Positions 1-8,729 are shown, counted from the stretch's first letter. The stretch: 26,228 nt of DNA from an uncultured Coriobacteriaceae bacterium (GCA_900543875.1 UQSV01000023.1:1-26228); one strand, 5' to 3'. Notes: generated by a model from the letters alone, not told the origin. Numbers and translations: made by a program.

Positions 1-160
1 TCCCATGCGCCCGCTCATGGGCAACGGCCCCAGGCCCTCGCAGCACGGCGGCGCCGGCAGGCCGCGCCTTCAGGGCAACGGCCCGCGCCCGTCGCAGTTT
101 GGCGGCGGCCACCGCGGCCGCAACGACGGTCCCACCGAAGGCGGCAGAACCAACCGGTAG
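1..160 (+). CDS. C-terminal end of a Gly/Arg/Pro-rich protein (possible DEAD-box RNA helicase tail), 5' truncated
   Basis: The frame starting at base 2 stays open from the window edge to a TAG at 158-160, giving about 52 residues. They are almost all Gly, Arg, Pro, Asn and Gln, and contain two near-copies of GNGPRPSQ(H/F)GG. Basic RGG-like tails of this kind close many bacterial DEAD-box RNA helicases, where they help bind RNA; that identity is inference, because no catalytic domain lies inside the window. Other RNA-binding proteins, or a ribosome-associated factor with a disordered tail, are possible. The frame is chosen because it is open to the edge and ends well before the kup leader, on the same strand. 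Confidence 0.5.
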   Translation, partial: PMRPLMGNGPRPSQHGGAGRPRLQGNGPRPSQFGGGHRGRNDGPTEGGRTNR

Positions 161-216
161 CAGGGCAAACGCAACGCGTACACGCCACCGACGCCCACTT
201 CACACACGGTAGGCGC

Positions 217-392
217 GATAATGCTAATTGAGGCTGCCTGGACTTGGCTTTCAGTCAGGCCCAAGCAGCCTTTACATGCGCGCGGGCGCTCGTTCAGAAT
301 GGAGTGAACGCCCCGCCACGCGAGGCAAGCCCGGGTCCACCCGGTTCCACAGGCACGGGGCGCAAGCCCCCGTCTCAAGGAGAGACACGAAC
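217..392 (+). promoter_or_regulatory. Structured kup leader with possible promoter
   Basis: A weak promoter may lie here: GATAAT at 217-222 or GCTAAT at 223-228, the latter 18 bp after TTCACA (199-204). The leader holds several hairpins. AGGCTG (231-236) pairs with CAGCCT (266-271) around an inner CTTGG/CCAAG stem. CGTTCA pairs with TGAACG near 290-310. GGGGC-GCAA-GCCCC, a stem capped by a GNRA-type tetraloop, lies at about 357-371. The ribosome binding site AAGGAGAG follows at 377-384. The structure suggests post-transcriptional control of potassium uptake. I could not fit it to the c-di-AMP (ydaO) riboswitch core that often precedes potassium transporter genes. Confidence 0.35.
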
Positions 393-2675
393 ATGGGAGT
401 TTCCCAAACGGCAGAGAGGACCGCTTCTAAGAAGCGCTCTCCCAAGGGCGGCATTCCGCTATCCGCCGCAATGATCCTCGTCACGCTCGGCGTGGTGTAC
501 GGAGACATCGGCACGAGCCCGATGTACACGCTCAAGGCCATCATGAGCGGCAACGGTGGCCTCACCACGATGAGCCAGGACGTCGTCATCGGCGCGCTGT
601 CGCTCATCATCTGGACGATGACGCTCATCACCACGGTCAAGTACGTCCTCGTGGCCATGAAGGCCGACAACCACAACGAGGGCGGCATCTTCGCCCTGTA
701 CAGCCTCGTGAAGCGCTGCGGCAAGTGGCTCATCATCCCGGCGATGATCGGCGGCGCCGCGCTGCTCGCAGACGGCATCCTCACGCCGGCCGTCACGGTC
801 ACCACGGCCATCGAGGGCCTGCGCACGATCGACTTCTTCCACGCGCTCATCGGCGACAACCAGGGCATCGTGGTGCTCATCACCATCGTCATCCTGTGCG
901 CGCTGTTCGCCATGCAGCGCGCCGGCACCTCCACGATCGGCAAGGCGTTCGGCCCCATCATGACCGTGTGGTTCCTCTACCTGGGCATCACGGGCCTCGT
1001 CAACGTGGGCGCCGACCTCAACGTTTTCCGTGCGCTCAACCCGCTGCGCGGCATCATGTTCCTGTTCAACGGCAACCTCAACCACGCCGGCCTCATGGTG
1101 CTGGGCAACGTGTTCCTGTGCACCACCGGCGCCGAGGCCCTCTACTCGGACATGGGCCACGTGGGCAAGGCCAACATCTACGCCTCCTGGCCATTCGTGA
1201 AGGCCTGCCTCATTCTCAACTACCTGGGCCAGGGCGCCTGGATCCTCGCGAACAACGGCAACGCCGCGCTCGCCGCCACCCCCGAGCTCAACCCGTTCTT
1301 CCAGATGCTGCCCGAGGCCGTGCGCGTCTTCGCCGTCGTGCTGTCGACGTTCGCCGCCATCATCGCCTCCCAGGCGCTCATCACGGGCTCCTACTCCATC
1401 ATCTCCGAGGCGATCCGCCTCAACCTCATGCCGCACATGCGCATCGCCTACCCGTCTGAGACGAAGGGTCAGATCTACATCCCGCTCGTCAACAACATCA
1501 TGTGGGTGAGCTGCATCGGCGTCGTGCTGTTCTTCCAGACCTCCTCGCACATGGAGGCGGCGTACGGCCTGGCCATCACCGTCACGATGCTCATGACCAC
1601 GCTGCTGCTGTTCACCTACCTCTCGAAGATTCGCAGGAAGCACGCCCTCGCCGTCCCGTTCCTCGCATTCTTCATGCTGCTCGAGTTCGCGTTCTTCTTC
1701 TCGAGCCTCACCAAGTTCATGCACGGCGGCTACGTGACCGTCATCCTCGCGACGCTCATCTTCGCCGTGATGTACGTCTGGCGCCGTGGCACGGCCATCG
1801 AGCGCACGCAGAGCGTCTACCTGCCGGTTGACCAGTACGTGGACCAGCTTGCCGAGCTGCGCGCCGACGACGAGATTCCCTACCTGGCCGACAACCTGGT
1901 CTTCCTCACCAACGACTCGTCGCCCGACATGCTCGATCGTGACATCCTCTACTCCATCCTCGACAAGAGGCCCAAGCGCGCCCGCGCGTACTTCTTCCTC
2001 AACATCCAGGTGACCGACGAGCCCAACACGCACGAGTTCTCGATCAATACCTTTGGCACAAATTATCTGTTCAAGGTGCAGATTCGCCTGGGCTTCCGCG
2101 TGAACCAGCGCGTCAACGAGTACCTCTACCAAATCGTGGAGAAGCTCGTCGAGGACCACATGATCGAGCCGCAGCACCACAAGTACTCGATCTACAAGAA
2201 GAAGAGCGAGGTGGGCGACTTCCGCTTCTGTCTCATTCGCAAGGTGCCCTCGAGTTCGGCCGACATCTCGGCGTTCGACCGCAACATCATCCTGGCCAAG
2301 TACGTCATCCGCAGGGTCTGCGGCTCACCTGCGCACTGGTACGGCCTCGAGAACTCCAACGTGGTGTTCGAGTACGTGCCGCTCTTTGCGCGCTCCAAGC
2401 GCCAACACGTGCTGCAGTACGTCGAGCTGCCCGAGGCCATGCGCCACGTGCGCGCCGCGGTCGACGAAGCGCACGCCACCTACCTGGCCCACGAGAGCGG
2501 CGCCTCTGCCGACACCGCCGGCGACGAGGACATCGACCTGTTCGATGCCGCGGTGCGCAAGGCCCACGACGACGAGGCCAGGCACGTCGAGGACTCCGTC
2601 ATCGGCGGCGATACGGCGGTGTTCCACCCCATCGTGATCGACGAGGACGGCGAGAGCGAGGGCCGCAAGGAGTAG
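393..2675 (+). CDS. kup: Kup-family potassium uptake permease
   Basis: Encodes a 760-residue KUP/HAK/KT transporter that brings K+ in across the cytoplasmic membrane, probably with protons. The family signature GVVYGDIGTSPMY lies in the first membrane helix at about residues 33-45. About 12 hydrophobic segments run to roughly residue 460. A hydrophilic cytoplasmic domain of about 290 residues follows, ending in an acidic tail. The frame is open upstream to about 228, but ATG 393 is preferred: AAGGAGAG sits 8 bases before it, and the extra upstream codons encode Arg/Pro-rich sequence unlike any Kup N-terminus. It is a single-gene unit closed by a strong hairpin at 2703-2741. The length matches Gram-positive Kup proteins. 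Confidence 0.95.
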   Translation: MGVSQTAERTASKKRSPKGGIPLSAAMILVTLGVVYGDIGTSPMYTLKAIMSGNGGLTTMSQDVVIGALSLIIWTMTLITTVKYVLVAMKADNHNEGGIFALYSLVKRCGKWLIIPAMIGGAALLADGILTPAVTVTTAIEGLRTIDFFHALIGDNQGIVVLITIVILCALFAMQRAGTSTIGKAFGPIMTVWFLYLGITGLVNVGADLNVFRALNPLRGIMFLFNGNLNHAGLMVLGNVFLCTTGAEALYSDMGHVGKANIYASWPFVKACLILNYLGQGAWILANNGNAALAATPELNPFFQMLPEAVRVFAVVLSTFAAIIASQALITGSYSIISEAIRLNLMPHMRIAYPSETKGQIYIPLVNNIMWVSCIGVVLFFQTSSHMEAAYGLAITVTMLMTTLLLFTYLSKIRRKHALAVPFLAFFMLLEFAFFFSSLTKFMHGGYVTVILATLIFAVMYVWRRGTAIERTQSVYLPVDQYVDQLAELRADDEIPYLADNLVFLTNDSSPDMLDRDILYSILDKRPKRARAYFFLNIQVTDEPNTHEFSINTFGTNYLFKVQIRLGFRVNQRVNEYLYQIVEKLVEDHMIEPQHHKYSIYKKKSEVGDFRFCLIRKVPSSSADISAFDRNIILAKYVIRRVCGSPAHWYGLENSNVVFEYVPLFARSKRQHVLQYVELPEAMRHVRAAVDEAHATYLAHESGASADTAGDEDIDLFDAAVRKAHDDEARHVEDSVIGGDTAVFHPIVIDEDGESEGRKE

Positions 2676-2702
2676 CCCGCGCGCCCATCTCATAGCGAGC
2701 GC

Positions 2703-2741
2703 AGGGCGCCCCGGCGGTTTTAGCAACCGCCGGGGCGCCCT
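2703..2741 (+). terminator. Hairpin terminator after kup
   Basis: A perfect 17-bp stem (AGGGCGCCCCGGCGGTT and its complement) encloses the loop TTAGC. It starts 28 bases after the kup stop and is followed by the weakly T-rich TATTTG. It separates kup from the convergent citrate synthase gene and may stop transcription from both sides. The remaining 165 bp up to 2906 show no gene. Confidence 0.8.
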
Positions 2742-2906
2742 ATTTGCTAGGCTGATCAACTTTTTCTTGCTAAATCGGTATGCCGGCCACCAAGCGCTCT
2801 GGCAACGGACAATTTACCAGCGGTTTTATCAAGCCAGATATCCAACTATCCCGTCAGCGCCTACAACAAGCACGAAAAACCTGATTAGCACGCTCCAATG
2901 GCGGGC

Positions 2907-4400
2907 CTATCCGCGCTGGTCGATGGGCACGTAGTCGCGCAGCTCGATCACGGAGTTGTAGGCCGGGCGGATGATGCGCCCGCTGCCGTAGAGCTCCTCC
3001 ATGCGGTGCGCCGTCCAGCCCGCCAGGCGCGCCATCGCAAAGATGGGCGTGTAGAGGTCGGCCGGGATACCCAGCATCGAGTACACGAAGCCCGTGTACA
3101 GGTCGATGTTTGCGCAGATGGGCTTGTTGGTGCCGCGCACCGCGCGGATGATATCAGGCGAGAGGCGCTCGATGCCCTCAATGAGCGCGAGCTTGTCCTC
3201 GCAGCCCTTGAGGGCGGCGAGCTTGCGGGCGTAGCGCTTGACCACGCGGGCGCGCGGGTCGCTCTTGGTGTAGACGGCGTGGCCCATGCCATAGACGAGG
3301 CCCGTGTTGTCAAAGGCCTGGCCCGCAGCAATGCGTTCGAGATAGCTCGCTAGCTCGTCGTCGTTGTCCCAGCGCTCGACGTGGGAGGCAACGTCTTCGA
3401 TCATCGCGCCCACCTTGGCGTTGGCGCCGCCGTGCTTGGGACCCTTGAGCGAGCCCATCGCCGCGGCGTAGGTGGAGTAGGCGTCGGTGCCCGAGCTCGA
3501 GAGGACGCGGCAGGTGAAGGTCGAGTTGTTGCCGCCGCCGTGCTCGGCATGGAGCATGAGCATGACGTCGAGCATCATGGCCTCGTCGCGGGTAAAGCCC
3601 TCGTCGCCACGCAGCACGTCGAGCACCGTCTCGGCCATCGAGCGGCCCTGGCGCACGGGCGGCACGAGCAGCTGCGAGCCGCCGCGGGCAGCAACCGACG
3701 CCGCGTGCGCGATGGCCGCGATGCGCGGCAGGCGCGCGAGCAGCGACAGCGACACATCGACCTCGTGCTGCGGCGAGGTGTCGTCGGGATTCTCGTCGAA
3801 GGCGTAGAGCAGCAGCGTCGAGCGGGCCATGACGTTCATGATCGAGCTCGACTCGGTGGTGCGCGGGAACAGGCTCAGGTAGCCGGTGGGCAGTTCGCGA
3901 CGCGAGTCGATGCGGGCCTTGAAGTCTGCGAGCTCGGCAGCGCTGGGCAGACGGCCCGAGATGAGCAGGTAGGCCATCTCCTCGTAGCCAAAGCGGCCGG
4001 CGCCGTGGGTCTGCCCCACGAGGTCGTCGAGATGGTAACCGCGCATCACGAGGTCGCCCTCGTCGGGAACGACCTTGCCGCCGACCTTGTTGTAGCCGTG
4101 GACGTTGGAGACCGTGGTGAGGCCCACGAGCACGCCCGAGCCGTCGGCGTTGCGCAGGCCACGCTTGACGTCGTACTCGCGATACAGCTGCTCGGGCACC
4201 TTGTCGACGGAGGCAAAGCCCTCGTAGAGGCCCACGCTCTCGGCCGGACGGCCCAGCCCCTCGACGCTCGAGGGCATGGGCGTCACGTCGGTGGCGTGGA
4301 GCAGTGCCGAGGTGTCCTTGTTGGTCAGGATGCGACGCACCACGTGCGAGCGGATGCGCTCGGAGGGCGTGGTGCGCGGACGCTGGGGAAACGTTGCCAT
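2907..4400 (-). CDS. Citrate synthase (citrate/2-methylcitrate synthase family)
   Basis: A 497-residue enzyme that condenses acetyl-CoA with oxaloacetate to citrate in the cytoplasm. The catalytic triad expected from the family is visible: His in GPKHGGAN (about residue 323), His in GMGHAVYTKSDPR (about 374) and Asp in NIDLYTG (about 433). HAEHGGGNNSTF and the C-terminal WTAHRMEE are also typical. It is about 60 residues longer than E. coli GltA; most of the excess is an N-terminal segment. The start is ATG 4400, 6 bases after the ACT-domain gene's stop, with only a weak ribosome binding site, so translation may depend on coupling. The gene is in an operon with the ACT protein and convergent with kup. 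2-Methylcitrate synthase activity cannot be excluded, but no prp genes are nearby. Confidence 0.93.
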   Translation of the reverse strand: MATFPQRPRTTPSERIRSHVVRRILTNKDTSALLHATDVTPMPSSVEGLGRPAESVGLYEGFASVDKVPEQLYREYDVKRGLRNADGSGVLVGLTTVSNVHGYNKVGGKVVPDEGDLVMRGYHLDDLVGQTHGAGRFGYEEMAYLLISGRLPSAAELADFKARIDSRRELPTGYLSLFPRTTESSSIMNVMARSTLLLYAFDENPDDTSPQHEVDVSLSLLARLPRIAAIAHAASVAARGGSQLLVPPVRQGRSMAETVLDVLRGDEGFTRDEAMMLDVMLMLHAEHGGGNNSTFTCRVLSSSGTDAYSTYAAAMGSLKGPKHGGANAKVGAMIEDVASHVERWDNDDELASYLERIAAGQAFDNTGLVYGMGHAVYTKSDPRARVVKRYARKLAALKGCEDKLALIEGIERLSPDIIRAVRGTNKPICANIDLYTGFVYSMLGIPADLYTPIFAMARLAGWTAHRMEELYGSGRIIRPAYNSVIELRDYVPIDQRG

Positions 4401-4406
4401 GGCGGC

Positions 4407-4694
4407 CTACAGGCGATACATGAACTTGAAGACGTCCTCGCGCTGGATCGTAATCTGGACGCCGAGCTTCTCGGAGAGGGCGGCAAGGCCGTCGTGGATG
4501 GTGGCGAAGTCGGCGCCACCCAGGTCGACGAGGGTCGTCATCGTGAACATGCCCTGCAGGATCGTCTGCGAGATGTCGAGGATGTTGACGTCCTGCTCGG
4601 CAAGCAAGCCGGCGACCGCGGCGACGATGCCGGATCGGTCGGCGCCCAGCACGGAGATAATGGCGCGGTCGGTGGTCGTGGTCTCGTCGCTCAT
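4407..4694 (-). CDS. ACT-domain protein (UPF0237 family), putative small-ligand sensor
   Basis: A 95-residue single ACT domain. The segment AIISVLGADRSGIVAAVAGLL is the usual first strand, glycine-rich turn and helix, and DVNILDISQTI is the second strand. ACT domains bind amino acids or other small ligands and work as oligomeric allosteric modules. The start is ATG 4694, preceded by AGGAG three bases away; an upstream ATG at 4751 has no ribosome binding site and adds sequence outside the domain. A TACAAT -10 hexamer lies on this strand at 4750-4755 without a clear -35, and a small TGTGGC/GCCACA hairpin lies at 4711-4726. Its stop is 6 bases from citrate synthase, implying one transcript. Confidence 0.85.
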   Translation of the reverse strand: MSDETTTTDRAIISVLGADRSGIVAAVAGLLAEQDVNILDISQTILQGMFTMTTLVDLGGADFATIHDGLAALSEKLGVQITIQREDVFKFMYRL

Positions 4695-4802
4695 GTGCTC
4701 CTCGCATTTCTGTGGCAGCCGCCACACGTTGCGTACGGTGTGACCTGCCATTGTAGTGCAGCCACGTTACCGACGTATTGCGAGCAGGGCCTCATCCGCT
4801 GC

Positions 4803-4879
4803 GCACCCACTTTTACGCATTCACTCGCCAAGCACCCGCTTTTACGTGCCAGAAGACCTCCCAGCACGTAAAAGCGGGT
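4803..4879. repeat. Intergenic inverted and direct repeats of a GCACCC(A/G)CTTTTACG element
   Basis: The 330-bp gap 4695-5024 holds no credible gene. It contains a perfect 16-bp inverted repeat: ACCCGCTTTTACGTGC at 4834-4849 and its complement at 4864-4879, separated by 14 bases. A third, diverged copy (GCACCCACTTTTACGC) lies at 4803-4818. Further right, a looser TGCA/GTGCA pair occurs near 4885-4905. The large hairpin is not followed by a T run, so it is not a normal terminator. Related TTTACGTGC sequences occur in the array at 15667-16040. Confidence 0.75.
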
Positions 4880-4965
4880 ACCCAATGCAAAACGGCGTGC
4901 AAGGATGGGTGAGCAACGAAAAGGGGCGAGAAGAACGCGCAGGGCAGGCGTGGCGCAAACGCAGG

Positions 4966-4996
4966 GGGGGCGAGAGGCGCACGATCCCTCGCCCCC
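4966..4996 (-). terminator. Candidate terminator of the ABC exporter operon
   Basis: GGGGGCGAG (4966-4974) and CTCGCCCCC (4988-4996) form a 9-bp GC stem with a 13-base loop, 29 bases downstream of the 5025 stop. There is no clear T run, so its efficiency is uncertain. Confidence 0.5.
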
Positions 4997-5024
4997 ACGG
5001 GACAGCAAATCTGACAGCCGGAGC

Positions 5025-6788
5025 CTACTCCCCCAGCGTCCAGGCGTCGCCCTCATGCTGCAGGGCCACCATGCGGGCAAACTCTCCGCCCGCGGCCATG
5101 AGCTCGGCGGGGCTGCCCTGCTCGGCCACCACGCCATCGCGCAGCACCACGATCTTGTCGGCGTTCTCGACCGTGCGCATGCGGTGGGCAATCACGATGA
5201 CCGTCTTGCCCACGAGCAGGCGCGAGAGGGCCTGCTGCACCTGCGTCTCGTTCTCGACGTCAAGGCTCGCCGTAGCCTCGTCAAGCAGCACGATGGGCGC
5301 GTCCTTGAGCAGCGCGCGGGCAATCGAGATGCGCTGGCGCTCGCCGCCCGAGAGCTTCGAGCCGTTCTCGCCGATCATCGTGTCGTAGCCCTGCGGCATG
5401 CGGCTCACGAACTCGTCGCAGTTGGCGGCACGCGCGGCGGCGAGCACCTCCTCGTCGGTGGCGTCGCGCCTGCCCAGGCGGATGTTGCCCATCACGGTGT
5501 CATCGAACAGCAGCACGTCCTGGAACACGATTGCGTAGTCGCGCAGCAGCGTCTCGGGGTCGACGCTCGCGACGTCGATGCCGCCCACGGAGACGGTGCC
5601 CGCCGTGGCATCCCAGAAGCGCGCGGCCAGGCGGCTCACGGTCGACTTGCCCGAGCCGGACGGCCCCACCAGGGCCGTGACCTGGCCCTCGCGCGCCACG
5701 AAACTCACGTCGCGCAGCACCTGCTCGCCCGCGCGCCCATCCTCGTCCGTCCCGTAGCCAAAGGCCACGTGCGAGAACTCGATGTCGTGTCTCGTCGGCT
5801 CGAACTCGCGCGCGCCCGTCGCAAGCGGCTCCTCCATGATGGAGCGCATGCGCGCAGCGCTCGTCTCGGCGGCAAAGAGCTCGGAGAGCAGCGCCAGCGT
5901 CTGGTCGAACGGGGCATAGACGCGGCTCACCATGAGCAGGAACGCAAAGAACGTCATGAAGCCGATGGCACCCGACGCCACGAGCGAGGCGCCCGTCACC
6001 ACCGTGGTGGCTATCCCCAGGCGCAGCACGGCGTAGGCGCCGTTCACCACGAGGCCGTTCGTGAGCTCTCCTTTGGTGCAGGTCCTCTCCGCATGGTCTA
6101 TCTGGGCGTCGAGGCTCTCGAGGTAGTGCTCCTCCTGGTTGGTGGCACGGATCTCGCGCACGCAGTCGAGCGTCTCCTGGATGCCCTCGGTGACCTTGAC
6201 CTTCTCGGCACGGTTGGCGTCGAAGAGGGGGCGCAGCGGCCCTCGACTCGCGAACAGCATCGCAAAAGCCACGGGCACGCTCCAAAACGCCGCAAGCGAG
6301 AGCTGCCAGCAGAACGCCAGGGACCCCGCGAACACGATGGCTGTCGAGATGATAGCGCCCCACAGCTCGCCCAGCACGTGGCTGTAGGCGTGCTCCATGG
6401 TCTGGACGTCACCCATGATCGTCTCGGTGAGGTCCGCCAGGTCGCGCTTGCCAAAGAACGACAGCGGCAGGCGGCGCAAGCGCTCGGCGATGTCGATGCG
6501 CTGCTGGCCGCACTCGTCGTAGAAGACGCAATAGGTGTTGACGTACTGCATCCAGTTGCACCCAAAGAGCAGGGCGATGAACGCGATGAGGCCCAGCACG
6601 AGCGGCGCCAGCGCGGGCAGCTCGCCGCCGTCGACCAGATGCTCCGCGAACGCACCCATCACGTAGTACAGAAAGCCGATGCCCGCCATGGTCACGAGGT
6701 TCGTGAGCGTGGTCCACAGGATGCCGCGCTTCATGCCGGCATAGGCGGTGTCGCTGAGCAGATACTTCTTCTTGAATGAGGAGAACAT
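5025..6788 (-). CDS. ABC transporter half-subunit (fused membrane and ATPase domains), second of a pair
   Basis: A 587-residue ABC exporter half-transporter. The N-terminal half holds about six membrane helices (roughly residues 20-320). The ATPase domain follows: Walker A GPSGSGKST (about 375-383), signature LSGGERQR (about 479), Walker B IVLLDE (about 499-504) and the H-loop IAHR (about 533-536). The start, ATG 6788, directly abuts the stop of the upstream subunit and has AGGGGGTGAGG before it. The two subunits most likely form a heterodimer. Paired half-transporters divergent from an AraC regulator resemble YbtP/YbtQ- and IrtA/IrtB-type siderophore systems, but the same layout is used for drugs and peptides, so the substrate and direction are unknown. 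Confidence 0.9.
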   Translation of the reverse strand: MFSSFKKKYLLSDTAYAGMKRGILWTTLTNLVTMAGIGFLYYVMGAFAEHLVDGGELPALAPLVLGLIAFIALLFGCNWMQYVNTYCVFYDECGQQRIDIAERLRRLPLSFFGKRDLADLTETIMGDVQTMEHAYSHVLGELWGAIISTAIVFAGSLAFCWQLSLAAFWSVPVAFAMLFASRGPLRPLFDANRAEKVKVTEGIQETLDCVREIRATNQEEHYLESLDAQIDHAERTCTKGELTNGLVVNGAYAVLRLGIATTVVTGASLVASGAIGFMTFFAFLLMVSRVYAPFDQTLALLSELFAAETSAARMRSIMEEPLATGAREFEPTRHDIEFSHVAFGYGTDEDGRAGEQVLRDVSFVAREGQVTALVGPSGSGKSTVSRLAARFWDATAGTVSVGGIDVASVDPETLLRDYAIVFQDVLLFDDTVMGNIRLGRRDATDEEVLAAARAANCDEFVSRMPQGYDTMIGENGSKLSGGERQRISIARALLKDAPIVLLDEATASLDVENETQVQQALSRLLVGKTVIVIAHRMRTVENADKIVVLRDGVVAEQGSPAELMAAGGEFARMVALQHEGDAWTLGE

Positions 6789-8678
6789 CTAGGCCTCACC
6801 CCCTTCCCGGGCAATCGCGGGCGCACCCGCGGCCGCCCCATCGCCCGTCTCGGCGCGGGAGCCGGCATCTGAGCCACTGGCCACCGCGCCGGTTGCGCTC
6901 GATATCTTCCAGCTCACGGCCTGCTCGTAGTCGGCCCACATGCGCGCGTAGAGGCCGCCCCGCACAAGGAGCTCGAAGTGGGTGCCCGTCTCGGCAACGC
7001 GGCCCCGCTCAAGGACCACGATCTTGTCGGCACCCACCACGGTCGAGAGGCGATGGGCAATCATGATCACCGTGCGACCGGCCGCCAGACGCGTGAAGGC
7101 ACGCTGGATGAGCGCCTCGTTCTCCGGATCGGCGAAGGCCGTGGCCTCGTCGAGCACCACGATGGGCGCGTCCTTGATGATGGCGCGCGCAAGGGCCACG
7201 CGCTGCACCTCGCCGCCCGAGAGGTAGGCGCCGCCCGCGCCCAGCATCGTATGGATGCCCTGCGGCAGCTTGGCCACGATGTCGTCGCACTGCGCGTCAT
7301 GGAGGGCCGCGAGCACCTGCTCATCGGTGGCATCGGGACGCGCCGCGCGCACGTTGTCGGCGAGCGTCTGTCTAAAGAGCCGGTTGGTCTGGAAGACGAA
7401 GGCAACTTGGTCCATGAGCTCGTGCGCATCGACATCGCGCACGTCGACGCCACCTACAGCCACGGAGCCTGAGGTCACGTCCCAGAAGCGCGGCACGAGG
7501 CTCGCGGCCGTTGACTTGCCGCCGCCCGAGGAACCCACGAGCGCCACGGTGGAGCCGGCCGGTACCTCGAAGCTCACGTGGTCGAGCGCGGGCCTCTCGG
7601 CACCCTCATAGACAAAGCTCACATCGCGGAAGGCCACGGAGTTGTACGCCGGATGCTGCGGGTGCTGCGCGCGCGGGAGCTCGGCAGCCGCCATGAGGGC
7701 ACGCACGCGGGCGAGCGAGTCGGCACTCATCTGAGAGGCCTCACCGGCAAACTGCAGCTTCGCCATGGCCGTGGGCACCACCGCAGAGAAGATCGCGTAG
7801 AAGGCAAAGTTCGCGAGGAAGCGCGCAAAGTCGCCCTCGCCCGGCGCCAGCAGCAGAGCCGCCGACACGAGGAAGACCACGAGGCCGTTAAGCACCGTGA
7901 GCTGCGCTACCTGCGGGGTGCGGCAGAAGGTGCCGGCATAGTTCATTGCCATGTGCGAGTACTCGGAGATGGCGTCGTGAAACGCCTTGAACGAGTAGAC
8001 CGTCTGCTGAAAGACCTTGACGACGGGAATGCCGCGCACGTACTCGGTGCCCGTGGCGTTCATCTTGGTGAGGGCGCCCATGTACTGCTTCATGAACTCC
8101 ATGCCCTCGCCGCTCATCATGCGCATGAGGCACGCGACCGAGACGGTGACGGCGGCAAGGCACGCCAGCCCCAGGCGCCAGTCAAAGACGGCGAACAGCG
8201 CGAGCATGCCCACCACCATCGCCACCGCGCCCGCGACATCGGGCAGCATGTGAGCAAGCAGCGTCTCCGTCGAGGAGGCGCACCCGTCGATGACGCGGCG
8301 CAGCTCCCCGCTGGAGTGGGTCGAGAAGTAGCCCAGTGGCAGGTGCATGAGGTGCGCACAGGTCTGCTTGCGCATGTTCGAGGCGCAGCGAAATGCCGAG
8401 AGGTGCGTGCACATGAGCGCGCAGAAGTACACGGCGATCGAGGCCACGGCAAGGCCCACGGCCCACCAGCCATATGCGGCGATGCCCGCCGCCTCGTCCC
8501 AGTTGGGCGCCACCGCGATGAGGTCGCGCGCCACGAACCAGATGCAGACGAACGGCCCAAAGCTCAAGAGCTGCGCCACAGCAGACAGCGCCATGCCCAC
8601 GTACGTGAGCGGCCGGCGGCTGCCGGAGAACTCGAGCAGCTGCGCCACGGCGCCCGGCGCCCTGTTCTTCTTTGCCAT
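6789..8678 (-). CDS. ABC transporter half-subunit (fused membrane and ATPase domains), first of a pair
   Basis: A 629-residue partner of the next gene, with an N-terminal membrane domain (about residues 20-310) and a C-terminal ATPase. Walker A is GSSGGGKST (about 382-390), the signature is LSGGEVQR (about 486), Walker B IVVLDE (about 506-511) and the H-loop IAHR (about 540-543). DEATAFADPENE after Walker B is a variant I associate with the YbtP/IrtA-like subgroup, which is family knowledge and not proof. A Gly/Ala/Ser-rich tail of about 40 residues follows the ATPase. The start ATG 8678 has AAGGAGAAGGG immediately before it. Its promoter region is shared with the divergent AraC gene and contains the 8702-8729 palindrome. 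Confidence 0.9.
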   Translation of the reverse strand: MAKKNRAPGAVAQLLEFSGSRRPLTYVGMALSAVAQLLSFGPFVCIWFVARDLIAVAPNWDEAAGIAAYGWWAVGLAVASIAVYFCALMCTHLSAFRCASNMRKQTCAHLMHLPLGYFSTHSSGELRRVIDGCASSTETLLAHMLPDVAGAVAMVVGMLALFAVFDWRLGLACLAAVTVSVACLMRMMSGEGMEFMKQYMGALTKMNATGTEYVRGIPVVKVFQQTVYSFKAFHDAISEYSHMAMNYAGTFCRTPQVAQLTVLNGLVVFLVSAALLLAPGEGDFARFLANFAFYAIFSAVVPTAMAKLQFAGEASQMSADSLARVRALMAAAELPRAQHPQHPAYNSVAFRDVSFVYEGAERPALDHVSFEVPAGSTVALVGSSGGGKSTAASLVPRFWDVTSGSVAVGGVDVRDVDAHELMDQVAFVFQTNRLFRQTLADNVRAARPDATDEQVLAALHDAQCDDIVAKLPQGIHTMLGAGGAYLSGGEVQRVALARAIIKDAPIVVLDEATAFADPENEALIQRAFTRLAAGRTVIMIAHRLSTVVGADKIVVLERGRVAETGTHFELLVRGGLYARMWADYEQAVSWKISSATGAVASGSDAGSRAETGDGAAAGAPAIAREGGEA

Positions 8679-8701
8679 CCCTTCTCCTTAACGTTCGAGG
8701 T

Positions 8702-8729
8702 TGATAAGTTAGCCACCGCGAACTTATCA
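8702..8729. promoter_or_regulatory. Palindromic operator in the divergent ABC/AraC promoter region
   Basis: TGATAAGTT (8702-8710) and AACTTATCA (8721-8729) form a perfect 9-bp inverted repeat with a 10-bp centre. On the + strand TTGATA (8701-8706) and TATCAT (8725-8730) can act as -35 and -10 with an 18-bp spacer, driving the AraC gene. The symmetry provides a similar pair for the ABC operon on the other strand, so a bound regulator would cover both promoters. The left half reads ATAAGTTAGCC, and ATAAGTTACCC recurs at 10162-10172 before the DUF3793 gene. Confidence 0.65.

Noticed and set aside
217..392. ydaO/yuaA c-di-AMP riboswitch before kup
   Set aside because: The conserved CAGCUNACCUCG and GGGGUGAAUC-like core segments are not present; only loosely similar GC-rich strings were seen.
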